Shown one piece after another: positions 49,036-58,837 of a stretch of 64,000 nt of DNA; the first letter of the stretch is position 1, and each line of letters opens with the position of its first letter. Both the position numbers and the translations under genes were made by a program. The stretch lies in the NCBI GenBank assembly GCA_005768755.1, contig VAFL01000020.1, forward strand, positions 1-64,000, in the 5' to 3' direction. The notes below the pieces were generated by a model, which saw nothing but the letters and a program-made list of their open reading frames with translations, ran no database searches and had not been told where the DNA came from. Origin of the DNA: Paracoccus denitrificans (lineage in GTDB: Bacteria; Pseudomonadota; Alphaproteobacteria; Rhodobacterales; Rhodobacteraceae).

Positions 49036-51018
49036 ATGACCCATGGCGCACACTCCGGCCTTTACGGCCCTTCCACCGCTCCGGATGGTTTCGAGCACGA
49101 ACCTGACGCTACAGCCGGCTACTGGAGCCATCGGGCCAAAAACACCTTGCCGCCCCCCGACTTCATTGGCCCCTATGCCCGGCACCGCCCGCTCCCCACG
49201 CCGGGCGTGGAAGACCGGAGAGCCTGGATAATCGGTGGCGGAATTGGCGGGCTCGCCGCAGCATTTTACCTAATCCGGGACGGCCATATGCCGCCCGCCC
49301 ATATCACCGTTCTTGAAGAGATGGATATCGAAGGCGGCTCAATGGACGGCGCCGGCAACCCCGAAGACGGCTACCTTATCCGGGGCGGCAGGGAGATGAA
49401 CTGGAACTATGACACGCTGTGGGACATGTTCCAGGATGTCCCAGCCGTAGAGCTCCCTGAAGGCTATTCGGTATTGGATGAATACCGCCTGCTGAATGAC
49501 AACGACCCCAATTATTCCAAGGCGCGTCTGATGCGCAATCAGGGTGAAATCGTTGATTTCACTGATATGGGGCTGACCCACTCCCAGCAATGGGAAATGA
49601 TCCGTCTGATGCTTAAGAGAAAAGAAGACCTCGATGATATAACCATTGAGGAATACTTCTCCGAAGGTTTTCTGAGCAGCAATTTCTGGGCGCTGTTCCG
49701 CTCCATGTTCGCGTTCAAGAACTGTCACAGCCTTCTGGAAACCAAGCTGTACATGCACCGCTTCCTAGATTCCGTTGACGGTTTCGGGGATTTGTCAGCC
49801 CTCGTTTTTCCCAAGTACAATCAATATGATACCTTCATCAAACCGCTGGCGGGCATGCTGCGCGAAAAAGGCGTGCGCTTTCAGTTCGGCACGCGCGTGC
49901 AGGATCTGGAGCTGAGCGAGACCGGCGCCCAAAAGACCGTGACAGGCATTGTCTGCACTGTCGCAGGTCAGCCGCAACGACTGGAGGTTGGGGACACCGA
50001 TCTTGTCTTTGCGCTGACAGGCTCGATGACGGAGAACACGGCCTATGGCGATCTGGATACTGTGCCCCAACTGACGGTCGGACGCCACGAGCCCGGCCAG
50101 GACAGCGGCTGGACGCTCTGGCGGAACCTGGCGGAAAAATCTGATGTGTTCGGCCATCCCGAAAAATTCTATGGCGACACCGACCAGTCGATCTGGGAGT
50201 CCGCCACCCTGACCTGCAAACCCTCGCCGCTTGTCGACAAGCTCAAGACGCTTTCGGTCAATGACCCGTATTCGGGACGCACAGTGACAGGCGGTATCAT
50301 TACCTTCACGGACTCAAACTGGCTGCTGAACGTGACGTGCAACCGTCAGCCCCATTTTCCCGATCAACCTGAAGACACGCTTGTCTTGTGGGTCTATGGC
50401 CTCTTGATGGACCAGCCGGGCAATCATGTCGGCAAGGCCTTGCCGGAGTGCACAGGACGCGAGATTCTCAGCGAACTCTGCTATCATCTGGGGATTGAAG
50501 ACCAGATCGATGATGTGGTCGCCAACACCAAGGTGCGTACCGCGCTGATGCCCTATATCACGGCGCAATTCATGAAACGCGCCGCCGGCGACCGGCCCCG
50601 GGTCGTGCCGGAAGGATGCACGAATCTGGGCCTGATCGGGCAATTCGTCGAAACCCGCAACGACATAATATTCACAATGGAGGCCTCTATCCGCACCGCC
50701 CGGATCGGCGTCTACAAATTGCTGAACATTCCCAAGCAGGCGCCCGACATCAGCCCAACCCAGTATGACATCCGCAATCTACTCAGGGGCGCGCGCGCCC
50801 TGAATAGCGGCAAGCCGTTCCTGGGCGAGAGGTTGCTGCACCGGTTGCTGGATCGGACGTATTATGCGCATATCCTGCCTCCCTTGCCTGAACCCGAGAC
50901 CCAGCGTGATGAAGCCTTCGAGGCCGAAGTCGATACTCTGGCCGCCAAAGGCGGTGCCGCGCTGAAGGCCCTGGGGAGCTGGATCAGCAACGTCCGCAAA
51001 GGCTTCTCGAGCGAATGA
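49036..51018 (+). CDS. ohyA: Oleate hydratase
   Basis: 660 residues from ATG 49036 with CGGAGCC upstream. FAD-binding Rossmann motif AWIIGGGIGGLAAAFYLIRDG at 64-84, a second FAD loop LEEMDIEGGSMDGAGN, and the catalytic-site segment IRGGREMNWNYDTLW. Length and the C-terminal region (LGLIGQFVETRNDIIFTMEASIRTARIGVY) match the family. The enzyme adds water to cis-9 double bonds of free oleic acid to give 10-hydroxystearate, a known detoxification of unsaturated fatty acids. Its flanks are unrelated to the ICE backbone. Confidence 0.95.
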   Translation: MTHGAHSGLYGPSTAPDGFEHEPDATAGYWSHRAKNTLPPPDFIGPYARHRPLPTPGVEDRRAWIIGGGIGGLAAAFYLIRDGHMPPAHITVLEEMDIEGGSMDGAGNPEDGYLIRGGREMNWNYDTLWDMFQDVPAVELPEGYSVLDEYRLLNDNDPNYSKARLMRNQGEIVDFTDMGLTHSQQWEMIRLMLKRKEDLDDITIEEYFSEGFLSSNFWALFRSMFAFKNCHSLLETKLYMHRFLDSVDGFGDLSALVFPKYNQYDTFIKPLAGMLREKGVRFQFGTRVQDLELSETGAQKTVTGIVCTVAGQPQRLEVGDTDLVFALTGSMTENTAYGDLDTVPQLTVGRHEPGQDSGWTLWRNLAEKSDVFGHPEKFYGDTDQSIWESATLTCKPSPLVDKLKTLSVNDPYSGRTVTGGIITFTDSNWLLNVTCNRQPHFPDQPEDTLVLWVYGLLMDQPGNHVGKALPECTGREILSELCYHLGIEDQIDDVVANTKVRTALMPYITAQFMKRAAGDRPRVVPEGCTNLGLIGQFVETRNDIIFTMEASIRTARIGVYKLLNIPKQAPDISPTQYDIRNLLRGARALNSGKPFLGERLLHRLLDRTYYAHILPPLPEPETQRDEAFEAEVDTLAAKGGAALKALGSWISNVRKGFSSE

Positions 51019-51055
51019 CCGCTGATCCCAGAGCCACAGCCAGAAGACTCTCGCC

Positions 51056-51682
51056 ATGACAGATGCCCCCCGTCGACTGTCGCGACAGGAACAGCAACAG
51101 CGCACACGCGAGTGCCTTCTGGATGCGGCTGAAATGCTGTTCGCCGAAGGCGGGGTCAATGCGACCTCGCTTCGAAACGTATGCGAGCGGGCCGGGTTCT
51201 CCCAGGGGGCTTTCTATTCCAACTTCGCGAGCAAACAGGACCTTTTGCTTTCGGTTCTCGAACGTCATATCGAACGCGAAGCGGCCCTGCTGCAGTCTCT
51301 GGTGAAATCGGTGTCAAGCGATACGCTTGATCACGCTCTGGAAGGGTTTTCAGAGCACCTCACGGCCATCGCGGAGCAAACACAATGGTCCCTGTTGGCG
51401 ATCGAACTGCAATTGCAGGCGCAGCGTGACGCCGATTTCGCCGCTCAGTGCGCTCACGCGCGCAACGCTAGCTATGACGCCCTAGCCTCGGTTCTGGAAA
51501 CGCTGAAAACGCGCTTCGAGCTGAGCTATCAGCTTCCAACACGCCAGCTTGCGATCAGCCTTTACGCCCTGTGGTCCGGACTCGTGCTGTCTCGGGCCGG
51601 GGGTGAGACCATATCTCGCGCCGACTTACTTCTGACCCATTTCAGAGGATTGGTGGCCTCACCCAAATCTTTGAAGGGTTGA
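51056..51682 (+). CDS. TetR-family regulator of ohyA
   Basis: 208 residues from ATG 51056. TetR HTH at 14-60 (TRECLLDAAEMLFAEGGVNATSLRNVCERAGFSQGAFYSNFASKQDL). The C-terminal ligand domain is unspecific. It lies 37 bases after ohyA in the same direction, so both are probably transcribed from the AT-rich promoter at 48950-49000 and the regulator likely responds to fatty acids or acyl-CoA. Confidence 0.88.
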   Translation: MTDAPRRLSRQEQQQRTRECLLDAAEMLFAEGGVNATSLRNVCERAGFSQGAFYSNFASKQDLLLSVLERHIEREAALLQSLVKSVSSDTLDHALEGFSEHLTAIAEQTQWSLLAIELQLQAQRDADFAAQCAHARNASYDALASVLETLKTRFELSYQLPTRQLAISLYALWSGLVLSRAGGETISRADLLLTHFRGLVASPKSLKG

Positions 51683-51825
51683 GACAGTATTGGTGCCGAG
51701 AGCTAGCCTTCCGCCTCCGCCGGGGTTCGCAAGCGCAGCGAATGGCGGCTTCGACGGGCAGCGCTGCAGCATCCTGAGCCGAGACTGAAGGTCGGCTCCG
51801 GGCCGTGAGAGACTTGGGCGATCGG

Positions 51826-52509
51826 TCAGTTCCGACCGCAACATTGCTTGTATTTGCGGCCCGACCCACAGGAGCTTGGGTCGTTCCGCCCGGGCCGGGG
51901 ACCGGCGTTGAACGGCATCTCGGAACGATTTGCGGGCTCCATGCGGGAAAGCTCGGGACGAGACTGATAGAGTATCGTCGCAACGCAGTTCGGGATCAGA
52001 TTGGGTGCTTCAAGGTCGATTTCGTCGATCTCCTCATCCGTGAACTTGCTGTGGCCAGTGTATATTTCCTGAAGCGCCATCAAGAAGATCATCGTCGTCC
52101 GCGTCTCTTCGTCGGCCTGAGCGAGCAGTCGATCCCAAGCATCCGGTCTTAGCCCCATAGCGCGAGTGAAGCCATCGATCCAAGGCTCCCACATCACCTC
52201 ATCACTGTTGGGGTCAACCTCGTAGATGGGTTCGATCCAAGGTGAGCGGGTCATCGCCTCCGCAACCGAGTTGTAGTGAGCCATGACCGCACCGACCGTG
52301 GCTTCGGCGGTTTTCTGATCGGGAAAATTTGCCTCACCTGTCTCTCCCCAGACATGGGACATCCATTCCGAGGGCGGGATCATATCCGGGCAGGCAAGAA
52401 CACCGACTACATAGCCATCAAGTTCACTGAGCGTCATGGGCATGTTCTCGATGGGCAGCGCATGCAACAGCGCGCTGAGACGCTCGAGTTCCTGATCGGA
52501 CTGGTCCAT
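51826..52509 (-). CDS. UPF0149 (YecA/YgfB)-family protein with SEC-C motif
   Basis: 227 residues from ATG 52509 with GGGAGGT upstream; the longer frame to 52557 lacks a ribosome site. The UPF0149 helical domain (LERLSALLHALPIENMPMTLSELDGYVVGVLACPDMIPPSEW) is followed by a C-terminal SEC-C zinc motif (RNDPSSCGSGRKYKQCCGRN). Such proteins are housekeeping or chaperone-like with no firm role. The gene is opposite to ohyA/tetR and looks like chromosomal background. Confidence 0.82.
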   Translation of the reverse strand: MDQSDQELERLSALLHALPIENMPMTLSELDGYVVGVLACPDMIPPSEWMSHVWGETGEANFPDQKTAEATVGAVMAHYNSVAEAMTRSPWIEPIYEVDPNSDEVMWEPWIDGFTRAMGLRPDAWDRLLAQADEETRTTMIFLMALQEIYTGHSKFTDEEIDEIDLEAPNLIPNCVATILYQSRPELSRMEPANRSEMPFNAGPRPGRNDPSSCGSGRKYKQCCGRN

Positions 52510-52878
52510 AAATACCTCCCGGTGTTGCTCGGAATTTTTTACTCTGCGCGACGCCAACCCGCAATCCGCGCGAAGCCTGCTTCAAGCTCGGACAGGAAGA
52601 TTGCTGCAGGCACCCCGAATGTCCGCAGTGGTGAAGCCGCGACGTAGCATCAGATCGTCGCGCCAACGTCTGCAAAGGGCCGGGCGTGCCATGTCGCTCT
52701 GCCAGGATGGTCACACGGCCTGCCGCACCGCCGCATGACCGCATCGAGCCCAAACCAGCCGCCCCGGCTCAGAGTTTTTAGCATTCGCAGCATTCTTATC
52801 CGTGGCGACATAGAACAGATTGGGTCGAGCATCCGGTAACCTCGCCACAATGCTCCTGTCTTGCGAACCGGCCCTCCG
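52510..52878. other. Gap without a recognised gene
   Basis: About 370 bases between the UPF0149 start and the MFS stop. A minus-strand stretch around 52620-52690 reads RRWRDDLMLRRGFTTADIR, which looks protein-like but is not in a complete gene; probably a decayed remnant. Confidence 0.4.
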
Positions 52879-54069
52879 CTATAGGAATTCTGCGCTGCGC
52901 CGCTCCCGCATCAAGTCCACATGGATCAAGAATGCCATCGAGAACGGGACGATGGCCGTTGCGGCGAGAAGGACCATCGTCGTTTCGGCGCCGACCTTGT
53001 CAATGAGCAATGCCCCAAGCGTCGGGGCGGCAGCGCCAGCCAACAGCATCGGGCGAGCCAAGCGTCCCATTAGAGCGCCATAGTGCTCCGGACCGTAGAG
53101 CGCGAGCGGAAGAGCACCGCGCGCGATGGACCAAAGGCCATTTCCGGCCCCGTATGCGACGAGAGCGGCGGCAGCTGGAAATCCCATCTGCAGCCCCAGG
53201 AAGCCGACGAAAACGAGCATGGTCGCTGCAAGCATGGTCCATATCGGGTGATGTCGGCCCCCTCCCATCATTTCGACGACGCGGGCACCGACTTGGGATG
53301 GCCCGATCAAAGTACCGACCGCGATCGCTGCAGCCGTGGTGTAGCCCCCGGCGGTCAGGATCGTCACCATGTGAATGGACCAGATGGTCGCAAGAAGAGT
53401 CAGCGTGACGCCTGCGACGACGATACAGAGGAACCTGATATCGGCGCGGCGAACGCCAACTTCCGATCGGCGCACTGGTTCATGCATCGTTGCTGAGTGC
53501 GTGGCGGAAGCATGCGGCAAGGCCCACCAGCAAAGGGGCAGCGTTCCGAAGATGTGGATGCCAGCATAGAGCAGACAGGTTGTGCGCCAGCCGATGCTTT
53601 CGACCAGCCAAGCCGAAAGCGGCCAGCACACGGTACTGGCAAAGCCGCCCCAGAGGGTCAGTTGCGTGATCGCGGATCGCGCATCACGTCCATAGGCGGC
53701 CCCCAGGACGGAGAAGGCGGCGTCGTAGAGCCCGGCAGCCATCCCGCAACCGAGGACGCTCCAAGCGAGCAGGTAGACCCATGGGGCGTGCGCCATGCTG
53801 AGAAGGAACAGACCAATGGCCATGAAGGCCATCCCGAGGCAGAGGGTCTTTCTGCCACCGCTCCGGCCGATCCAGCGGCCGATTTTCGGTGCCGTCAGAC
53901 CTGACATGAGCAAGGCAACCGATACACCGGCGGAAATCAGGGCATGACCCCATTCGGTATCTTCTGCGATTGCACCGGCCAGCGGTGCCAGCAGGTAATA
54001 GCTGCTACCCCAAGCGAAGATCTGGACGATCCCGAGCGAAGACACGACTTTTGTGCGCGGCGGGATCAT
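52879..54069 (-). CDS. MFS exporter of the arsenic island
   Basis: 396 residues, twelve hydrophobic segments, with MFS loop motif GRWIGRSGGRKTLCLG after TM2. It overlaps the ArsR gene by 4 bp (ATGA), so the two form a regulator-transporter unit. The regulator's metalloid type suggests arsenite or organoarsenical efflux, as for ArsK/ArsP-like MFS exporters, but no ligand motif proves this. The gene ends the minus-strand arsenic block. Confidence 0.75.
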   Translation of the reverse strand: MIPPRTKVVSSLGIVQIFAWGSSYYLLAPLAGAIAEDTEWGHALISAGVSVALLMSGLTAPKIGRWIGRSGGRKTLCLGMAFMAIGLFLLSMAHAPWVYLLAWSVLGCGMAAGLYDAAFSVLGAAYGRDARSAITQLTLWGGFASTVCWPLSAWLVESIGWRTTCLLYAGIHIFGTLPLCWWALPHASATHSATMHEPVRRSEVGVRRADIRFLCIVVAGVTLTLLATIWSIHMVTILTAGGYTTAAAIAVGTLIGPSQVGARVVEMMGGGRHHPIWTMLAATMLVFVGFLGLQMGFPAAAALVAYGAGNGLWSIARGALPLALYGPEHYGALMGRLARPMLLAGAAAPTLGALLIDKVGAETTMVLLAATAIVPFSMAFLIHVDLMRERRSAEFL

Positions 54070-54368
54070 TGGCCGGGTGCGTCCTCATCTGCACAGCACT
54101 CGTCCACCAGGAAGCCCACCAACGCCTTCATCGCAGGATATTCGGCGTGGCAGTGCAGCGTGTTGCCGCTGCGCTCCTGTCGGATCAGACCGACATCGAG
54201 CAGCTTTTTTAGGTGATGCGACAGGGTCGATGCCGGAAGCCCAAGAGCGTCTTGCACCCGACCGACCGGAGCGCCGCTTTCACCGGCGCGCACCAGAGTC
54301 CGGTAGATGCGCAGACGTGTCGCGTTGCCGAGGGCGTCAAGTTGATGGGAAGCTGTTTCGATGTTCAT
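54066..54368 (-). CDS. arsR: ArsR-family metalloid regulator
   Basis: 100 residues, winged HTH (GRVQDALGLPASTLSHHLKKLLDVGLIRQERSGNTLHC). Cysteines 73 (LHCHAEY), 91 and 92 (DECCADE) are the likely arsenite ligands, placed at the C-terminus rather than in the DNA-binding helix of the classic E. coli form, as in the alphaproteobacterial ArsR2 type. Coupled to the MFS gene. A short gap of 58 bases separates it from arsH. Confidence 0.88.
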   Translation of the reverse strand: MNIETASHQLDALGNATRLRIYRTLVRAGESGAPVGRVQDALGLPASTLSHHLKKLLDVGLIRQERSGNTLHCHAEYPAMKALVGFLVDECCADEDAPGQ

Positions 54369-54426
54369 GGAAGTAGATGCGCGCCAAATCTCGCGGGCGT
54401 CAACATCTATTTCCAGCGACGTCGAA

Positions 54427-55137
54427 TTAGATCGTCTTCAGGTTCACCCGTGCCGACAGTTCGGCATGGCTTTCCTTCCGTTCGGAATAGCGGTCGACCA
54501 GATGATCGCGGATGTCGCGCGTCAGCAGGGTGAATTTCACCAACTCCTCCATCACGTCGACGATCCGGTCGTAATAAGGCGAGGGTTTCATCCGCCCATC
54601 TTCCTCGAACTCATTCCACGCCTTGGCGACCGAGGATTGGTTCGGGATGGTCAGCAGGCGCATCCAGCGCCCGAGGATGCGCAGCTGATTGACCGTGTTG
54701 AAGCTCTGCGATCCGCCGGAGACCTGCATCACCGCCAGCGTCTTGCCCTGGGTCGGACGCACGGAACCGAGCGAGAGCGGAATCCAGTCGATCTGCGCCT
54801 TCATGATGCCGGTCATGGCCCCGTGACGTTCGGGGGATGACCAGACCATGCCTTCGCACCACTGCACCAGATCGCGTAGCTCGGCCACCTTGGGGTGGTC
54901 GGCCCCGACGCTGTCAGGCAGCGGCAGATCACGGGGATCGAAGAACCGCACCTCGGCCCCGAGGCGTTCGAGAATGCGCGCGGCCTCTTCGGCTGCAAGC
55001 CGCGAGAAGCTGCGCTCGCGCAGCGATCCGTAAAGCATCAGAATGCGCGGAGCATGGGTGCTGCGCGTCGCAGGGAACAGCGTGTCCGGGTCTGGCTGGC
55101 GCAGCAAGGTCTCATCAAGGTTCGGCGTTTCAGGCAA
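54427..55137 (-). CDS. arsH: ArsH NADPH-FMN oxidoreductase
   Basis: 236 residues. Flavodoxin-like fold with APRILMLYGSLRERSFSRLAAEEA and VWSSPERHGAMTGIMKAQIDWIPLSLG, both diagnostic of ArsH; about 30 residues of N-terminal extension. ArsH oxidises trivalent methyl arsenicals. The start overlaps the end of arsC by 8 bp, so translation is coupled. Confidence 0.95.
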   Translation of the reverse strand: MPETPNLDETLLRQPDPDTLFPATRSTHAPRILMLYGSLRERSFSRLAAEEAARILERLGAEVRFFDPRDLPLPDSVGADHPKVAELRDLVQWCEGMVWSSPERHGAMTGIMKAQIDWIPLSLGSVRPTQGKTLAVMQVSGGSQSFNTVNQLRILGRWMRLLTIPNQSSVAKAWNEFEEDGRMKPSPYYDRIVDVMEELVKFTLLTRDIRDHLVDRYSERKESHAELSARVNLKTI

Positions 55138-55552
55138 TGCGTTGTCCCTCTTCGTTCAGGATCATGTCTCCGTCCTCCTTGAACAGCGGTCCGGGCGGCA
55201 GCCTGTCCAGAAGGTCGAGAACGGTTTCGGACGGGCGACACAGGCGCACCCCTTTGGGCGTGCAGACAATGGGCCGGTTCACCAGGATCGGGTGTTCGAT
55301 CATCGCCTTCAGGAGCGTGTCATCAGAGACACCCGGTTCCAGAAGGCCGAGCGCCTCAGCGGGAGATTTCGTTTCTCGCAAGGCGCTACGCGGGGACAGC
55401 CCCGCCGCCGCGAACAACGCTAGCAGCTGCGGGCGTGTCCAGCCTTCCTTCAGGTATTCGATGACGACCGGCTCTTCGCCGGTCGCTCGAAGAAAGGCCA
55501 GAACATTGCGGGAGGTCCCGCAATCCGGATTGTGGTGGATGACGATGCTCAT
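55130..55552 (-). CDS. arsC: Glutaredoxin-type arsenate reductase
   Basis: 140 residues. The catalytic Cys11 sits in HHNPDCGTSRN (the HX3CX3R anion loop with Arg15) and VNRPIVCTPKGVRLCRPSE provides the substrate-side loop. This ArsC form uses glutathione and glutaredoxin to reduce As(V) to As(III). It overlaps both acr3 and arsH by 4-8 bp. Confidence 0.95.
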   Translation of the reverse strand: MSIVIHHNPDCGTSRNVLAFLRATGEEPVVIEYLKEGWTRPQLLALFAAAGLSPRSALRETKSPAEALGLLEPGVSDDTLLKAMIEHPILVNRPIVCTPKGVRLCRPSETVLDLLDRLPPGPLFKEDGDMILNEEGQRIA

Positions 55553-56568
55553 GCCGCAGGCTCGGGAAAGCGTGCGCGGGTGCGATTGGCAAAAGCCACG
55601 AGCGACAGCATCACCGGCACCTCGACCAGCACCCCCACCACCGTGGCCAGCGCCGCGCCGGAGTTCAGGCCAAAGAGCGAGATTGCTACCGCAACCGCCA
55701 GTTCGAAGAAGTTCGATGTTCCGATCAAGGCGCAGGGGGCGGCGATCCGGTGCGGCACTTTAAGGGCGAAGGCCGCGCCATAGGCCAGGGCGAAGATGCC
55801 GTAGCTCTGGATGATGATCGGCACCGCGATCAGCAAGATCACCGTCGGCTTGGCAAGGATCGTTTCCCCCTGAAGTCCAAAGAGGATGGCGACGGTTGCG
55901 ATCAGCCCGACCACGGACCAGGGCTTCACACGCGCCGAAAACGCATCAATCGCCGCCTTCGAGCCCAGCTTGCGGCGCGTGATCAGCCCGGCTCCGAGCG
56001 GCAGGACGACATAGAGCATCGTGGCCAGCACCAGCGTTTCCCACGGCACCGACAGCTCCGTCACGCCCAGAAGAAGGGCCACGATCGGTGCAAAGGCCAC
56101 CACCATGACCAGATCGTTTACCGAGACCTGCACCAGCGTGTAGGTGGCGTCGCCCTTGGTCAGCTGCGACCAGACGAAGACCATCGCCGTGCAGGGCGCG
56201 GCCCCGAGCAGGATCAGCCCCGCAGTATACTGGGCAGCATCTTCGGGGGAGATCAGCGGCGCGAAGACATGGTCAAAGAACAACACAGCCAGAAACGCCA
56301 TGGTGAACGGCTTAATCAGCCAGTTGACGGCCAGCGTCACCAAAAGCCCCTTGGGCTGGCGCGCGACACCGGCCACCGCGCCAAAATCCACCCCCACCAT
56401 CATCGGGTAGACCATGGCCCAGATCAGCACGGCCACGACAAGGTTCACGCTCGCGATCTCGGTCGCGGCAATGGCCTGCACAAGCCAGGGCGCGCCCTGA
56501 CCGATCAGGACACCGGCAATCATCGCGAGCCCGACCCAGACGGTCAGGTAGCGTTCGAAAATACTCAT
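55549..56568 (-). CDS. acr3: ACR3-type arsenite efflux pump
   Basis: 339 residues, ten membrane segments. The ACR3 landmarks are GLILLGAAPCTAMVFVWSQLTKGDA, with the essential Cys in TM4, and SVNDLVMVVAFAP. Secondary transporter that expels As(III)-hydroxide using the proton gradient; its supply comes from the two arsenate reductases in the same block. ATGA overlaps with arsJ and arsC. Confidence 0.95.
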   Translation of the reverse strand: MSIFERYLTVWVGLAMIAGVLIGQGAPWLVQAIAATEIASVNLVVAVLIWAMVYPMMVGVDFGAVAGVARQPKGLLVTLAVNWLIKPFTMAFLAVLFFDHVFAPLISPEDAAQYTAGLILLGAAPCTAMVFVWSQLTKGDATYTLVQVSVNDLVMVVAFAPIVALLLGVTELSVPWETLVLATMLYVVLPLGAGLITRRKLGSKAAIDAFSARVKPWSVVGLIATVAILFGLQGETILAKPTVILLIAVPIIIQSYGIFALAYGAAFALKVPHRIAAPCALIGTSNFFELAVAVAISLFGLNSGAALATVVGVLVEVPVMLSLVAFANRTRARFPEPAA

Positions 56569-57842
56569 GCAGTCACCTCGTTCGTCTGATCGGTCAGCCG
56601 CCCCGAGGTCAGGGCTGCCAGGACGACCATGACCGCCGCCGTGCCCATGACGAGGGTCAACCCGCCGATCTGGTAGGTGAGGCCGGACAGGAGCGTGCCG
56701 ATCAGACGACCGCCCGCATTGGCCATGTAGTAAAAGCCTACATCCATCGTGACCCGTTCAGATTTCGAGAAGGCGAGGATCAGGTAGGAGTGGAGCGAGG
56801 AATTCACGGCAAACAGCGCGCCGAAAGCCAGCAGACCCAGGACCAGCGTCACCGTCAGCCAGGTCTGCGGCGCAGGCGAAAACGCAACGGCCACCGTCAA
56901 CGCGGCTGGCACGACGAAGAGCGCAAGAGCCCAGCTCCGAGCCGCACGGATCAGCTCGCCCTCCGGGCGGCTCGCCGCGCGCAGGATCTTCGGTGCGCTG
57001 GCCTGCACCATCCCATAGAGGATGACCCAGACCGCCATGAAGGTGCCGATCATGAAGAAGGCAGCGCGGTTGCCATCCTCGGTGCCGTCCGAGAGCACCG
57101 CATAGAAGTAGATCGGGATGCCCACGACGAACCAGACGTCGCGCGCCCCGAACAGGAACACCCGCGCCGCCGACAGCCAGTTGACGTTGGCCGATTTCGA
57201 GAAGACCTCGGAAAACTTGGTGCCCTTCCTGCCCTTGGGCAGGCCCGAAGGCATGAACAGCACGACCGCGACGAGGATCACCCCGAGGACGATGGCCATG
57301 CCCAGCACGGCCCAGTCGAAGCCAAGCACCGCCAGCAGCGCCGCGCCAAGCAGGAAGCCCAGCCCCTTCACTGCGTTCTTCGAGCCGGTCAGTACCGCGA
57401 CCCAGCGAAACAGTCCGCCATCGCCCGAAGGAGCCAGCAGTTTCACCGCCGATTTCGAGGACATCTTGGCGAGGTCCTTCGCCACGCCTGAAAGACCCTG
57501 GACGCACATGACGAAGGCGACCGAAGCCGCGATGCTCCAGCCCGGATCGAGCTGCGCAAGCGCAAGCAGCGCGACCACCTGCAACCCGAGTCCAGCATAG
57601 AGCGTCGAGGTCAGCCCGAACCGCAGAGCGATCCAGCCTGCCGCGAGGTTGGTGATCATCCCTGCGACTTCGTAAAGAATGAACAGGTAGGCCAGCTGCA
57701 CCGGGCTGAAGCCTAGCGTGTGGAAATGCAGCAGCACCAGCATCCTGAGCGCGCCATCGGTCAGCATGAAGGCCCAATAGGCGGCCGTGACGGCGATATA
57801 GGCAGACAGCCCTTCGGGACGGGCCGGGGCGGGATGGCTCAC
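56565..57842 (-). CDS. arsJ: ArsJ organoarsenical efflux permease
   Basis: 425 residues from the GTG at 57842, whose GTGA overlap with the GAPDH stop favours it over a longer frame to 57896. MFS-type with a family-specific start (GLSAYIAVTAAYWAFMLTDGALRMLVLLHFH) and centre (VKDLAKMSSKSAVKLLAPSGDGGLFRWVAVLTGSKNAVKG, here AKDLAKMSSK). ArsJ exports 1-arseno-3-phosphoglycerate formed by the GAPDH encoded just upstream, giving arsenate resistance without reduction. Confidence 0.93.
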   Translation of the reverse strand: MSHPAPARPEGLSAYIAVTAAYWAFMLTDGALRMLVLLHFHTLGFSPVQLAYLFILYEVAGMITNLAAGWIALRFGLTSTLYAGLGLQVVALLALAQLDPGWSIAASVAFVMCVQGLSGVAKDLAKMSSKSAVKLLAPSGDGGLFRWVAVLTGSKNAVKGLGFLLGAALLAVLGFDWAVLGMAIVLGVILVAVVLFMPSGLPKGRKGTKFSEVFSKSANVNWLSAARVFLFGARDVWFVVGIPIYFYAVLSDGTEDGNRAAFFMIGTFMAVWVILYGMVQASAPKILRAASRPEGELIRAARSWALALFVVPAALTVAVAFSPAPQTWLTVTLVLGLLAFGALFAVNSSLHSYLILAFSKSERVTMDVGFYYMANAGGRLIGTLLSGLTYQIGGLTLVMGTAAVMVVLAALTSGRLTDQTNEVTA

Positions 57843-58837
57843 AGTGAGTCCCCGACCATCAGCGCGACGTCGACCAGCCGGTTGGCATAGCCCCATTCGT
57901 TGTCGTACCAGGCGTAGATCTTCAGCTGCGTGCCATTGATCACCATCGTCGATGGCGCGTCTATAATCGAGGAGCGCGGATCATTGGTGTAATCGGTCGA
58001 GACAAGCGGACGCGTCTCGTAGCCGAGGATGCCTTTCAGCGGGCCATTGGCCGCAGCCTCGAAGGCGGCGTTGACCTCTTCCGCCGTGACAGCACGCTCC
58101 AGCTCGAAGACGCAGTCGGTCAGCGAGGCATTGAGCAGCGGCACGCGCACCGCATGGCCGTTCAGACGACCCTTCAATTCCGGATAGATCAAGGTGATCG
58201 CGGTGGCCGAGCCGGTCGTCGTCGGGATCAGCGAATTCAGCGCAGACCGCGCCCGACGCAGGTCCTTTGCCGGGCGGTCGACGATGGTCTGGGTGTTGGT
58301 CACGTCATGGATCGTGGTGATCGAGCCATGCTTGATGCCGAAAGTCTCGTGAACCACCTTCACCACCGGCGCGAGGCAGTTGGTCGTGCAGGAAGCCGCG
58401 GTGACGATCCGGTGCTCGGCAGGATCATATGTCTCGTTGTTGACGCCGTAGACGATGTTGGCCGCATTGCCGTCCTTCACCGGGGCGGAGACCACGACCT
58501 TCTTCACGCCCGCCTCGAAATAGGGGGCGATCTTGGCCTCGGTCTTGAAGACGCCGGTGCAGTCGATCACCACATCGACACCGTCCAGCGGCAGATCGGC
58601 AATCGCGCGTGCGCCGATGAACGGCAGGCGTGTGCCATTGATCGTGACGCTTTCGGCGTCATGCGAGAACGCGGCATCCCAGCGTCCGTGGACCGTATCG
58701 AACTCCAGAAGATGCGCGTGTATCTCCGGATCACCCACAGCGTCGTTGATCCAGGCGATCTTGGCGCCGCTATCGAGGAGAGGCTTGAGGGCGAGCTTGC
58801 CCATGCGACCGAGGCCATTCAGTGCGTAGGTGGTCAT
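57839..58837 (-). CDS. gapdh: Glyceraldehyde-3-phosphate dehydrogenase of the arsenate pathway
   Basis: 332 residues. NAD-binding start (YALNGLGRMGKLALKPLL, with the altered GLGRMG instead of GFGRIG), catalytic Cys150 in TAASCTTNCLAPV and the WYDNEWGYANRLVD end. It uses arsenate in place of phosphate to make 1-arseno-3-phosphoglycerate, the substrate of ArsJ. Coupling on both sides (4-bp overlaps) supports that function over central glycolysis. Confidence 0.93.
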   Translation of the reverse strand: MTTYALNGLGRMGKLALKPLLDSGAKIAWINDAVGDPEIHAHLLEFDTVHGRWDAAFSHDAESVTINGTRLPFIGARAIADLPLDGVDVVIDCTGVFKTEAKIAPYFEAGVKKVVVSAPVKDGNAANIVYGVNNETYDPAEHRIVTAASCTTNCLAPVVKVVHETFGIKHGSITTIHDVTNTQTIVDRPAKDLRRARSALNSLIPTTTGSATAITLIYPELKGRLNGHAVRVPLLNASLTDCVFELERAVTAEEVNAAFEAAANGPLKGILGYETRPLVSTDYTNDPRSSIIDAPSTMVINGTQLKIYAWYDNEWGYANRLVDVALMVGDSL

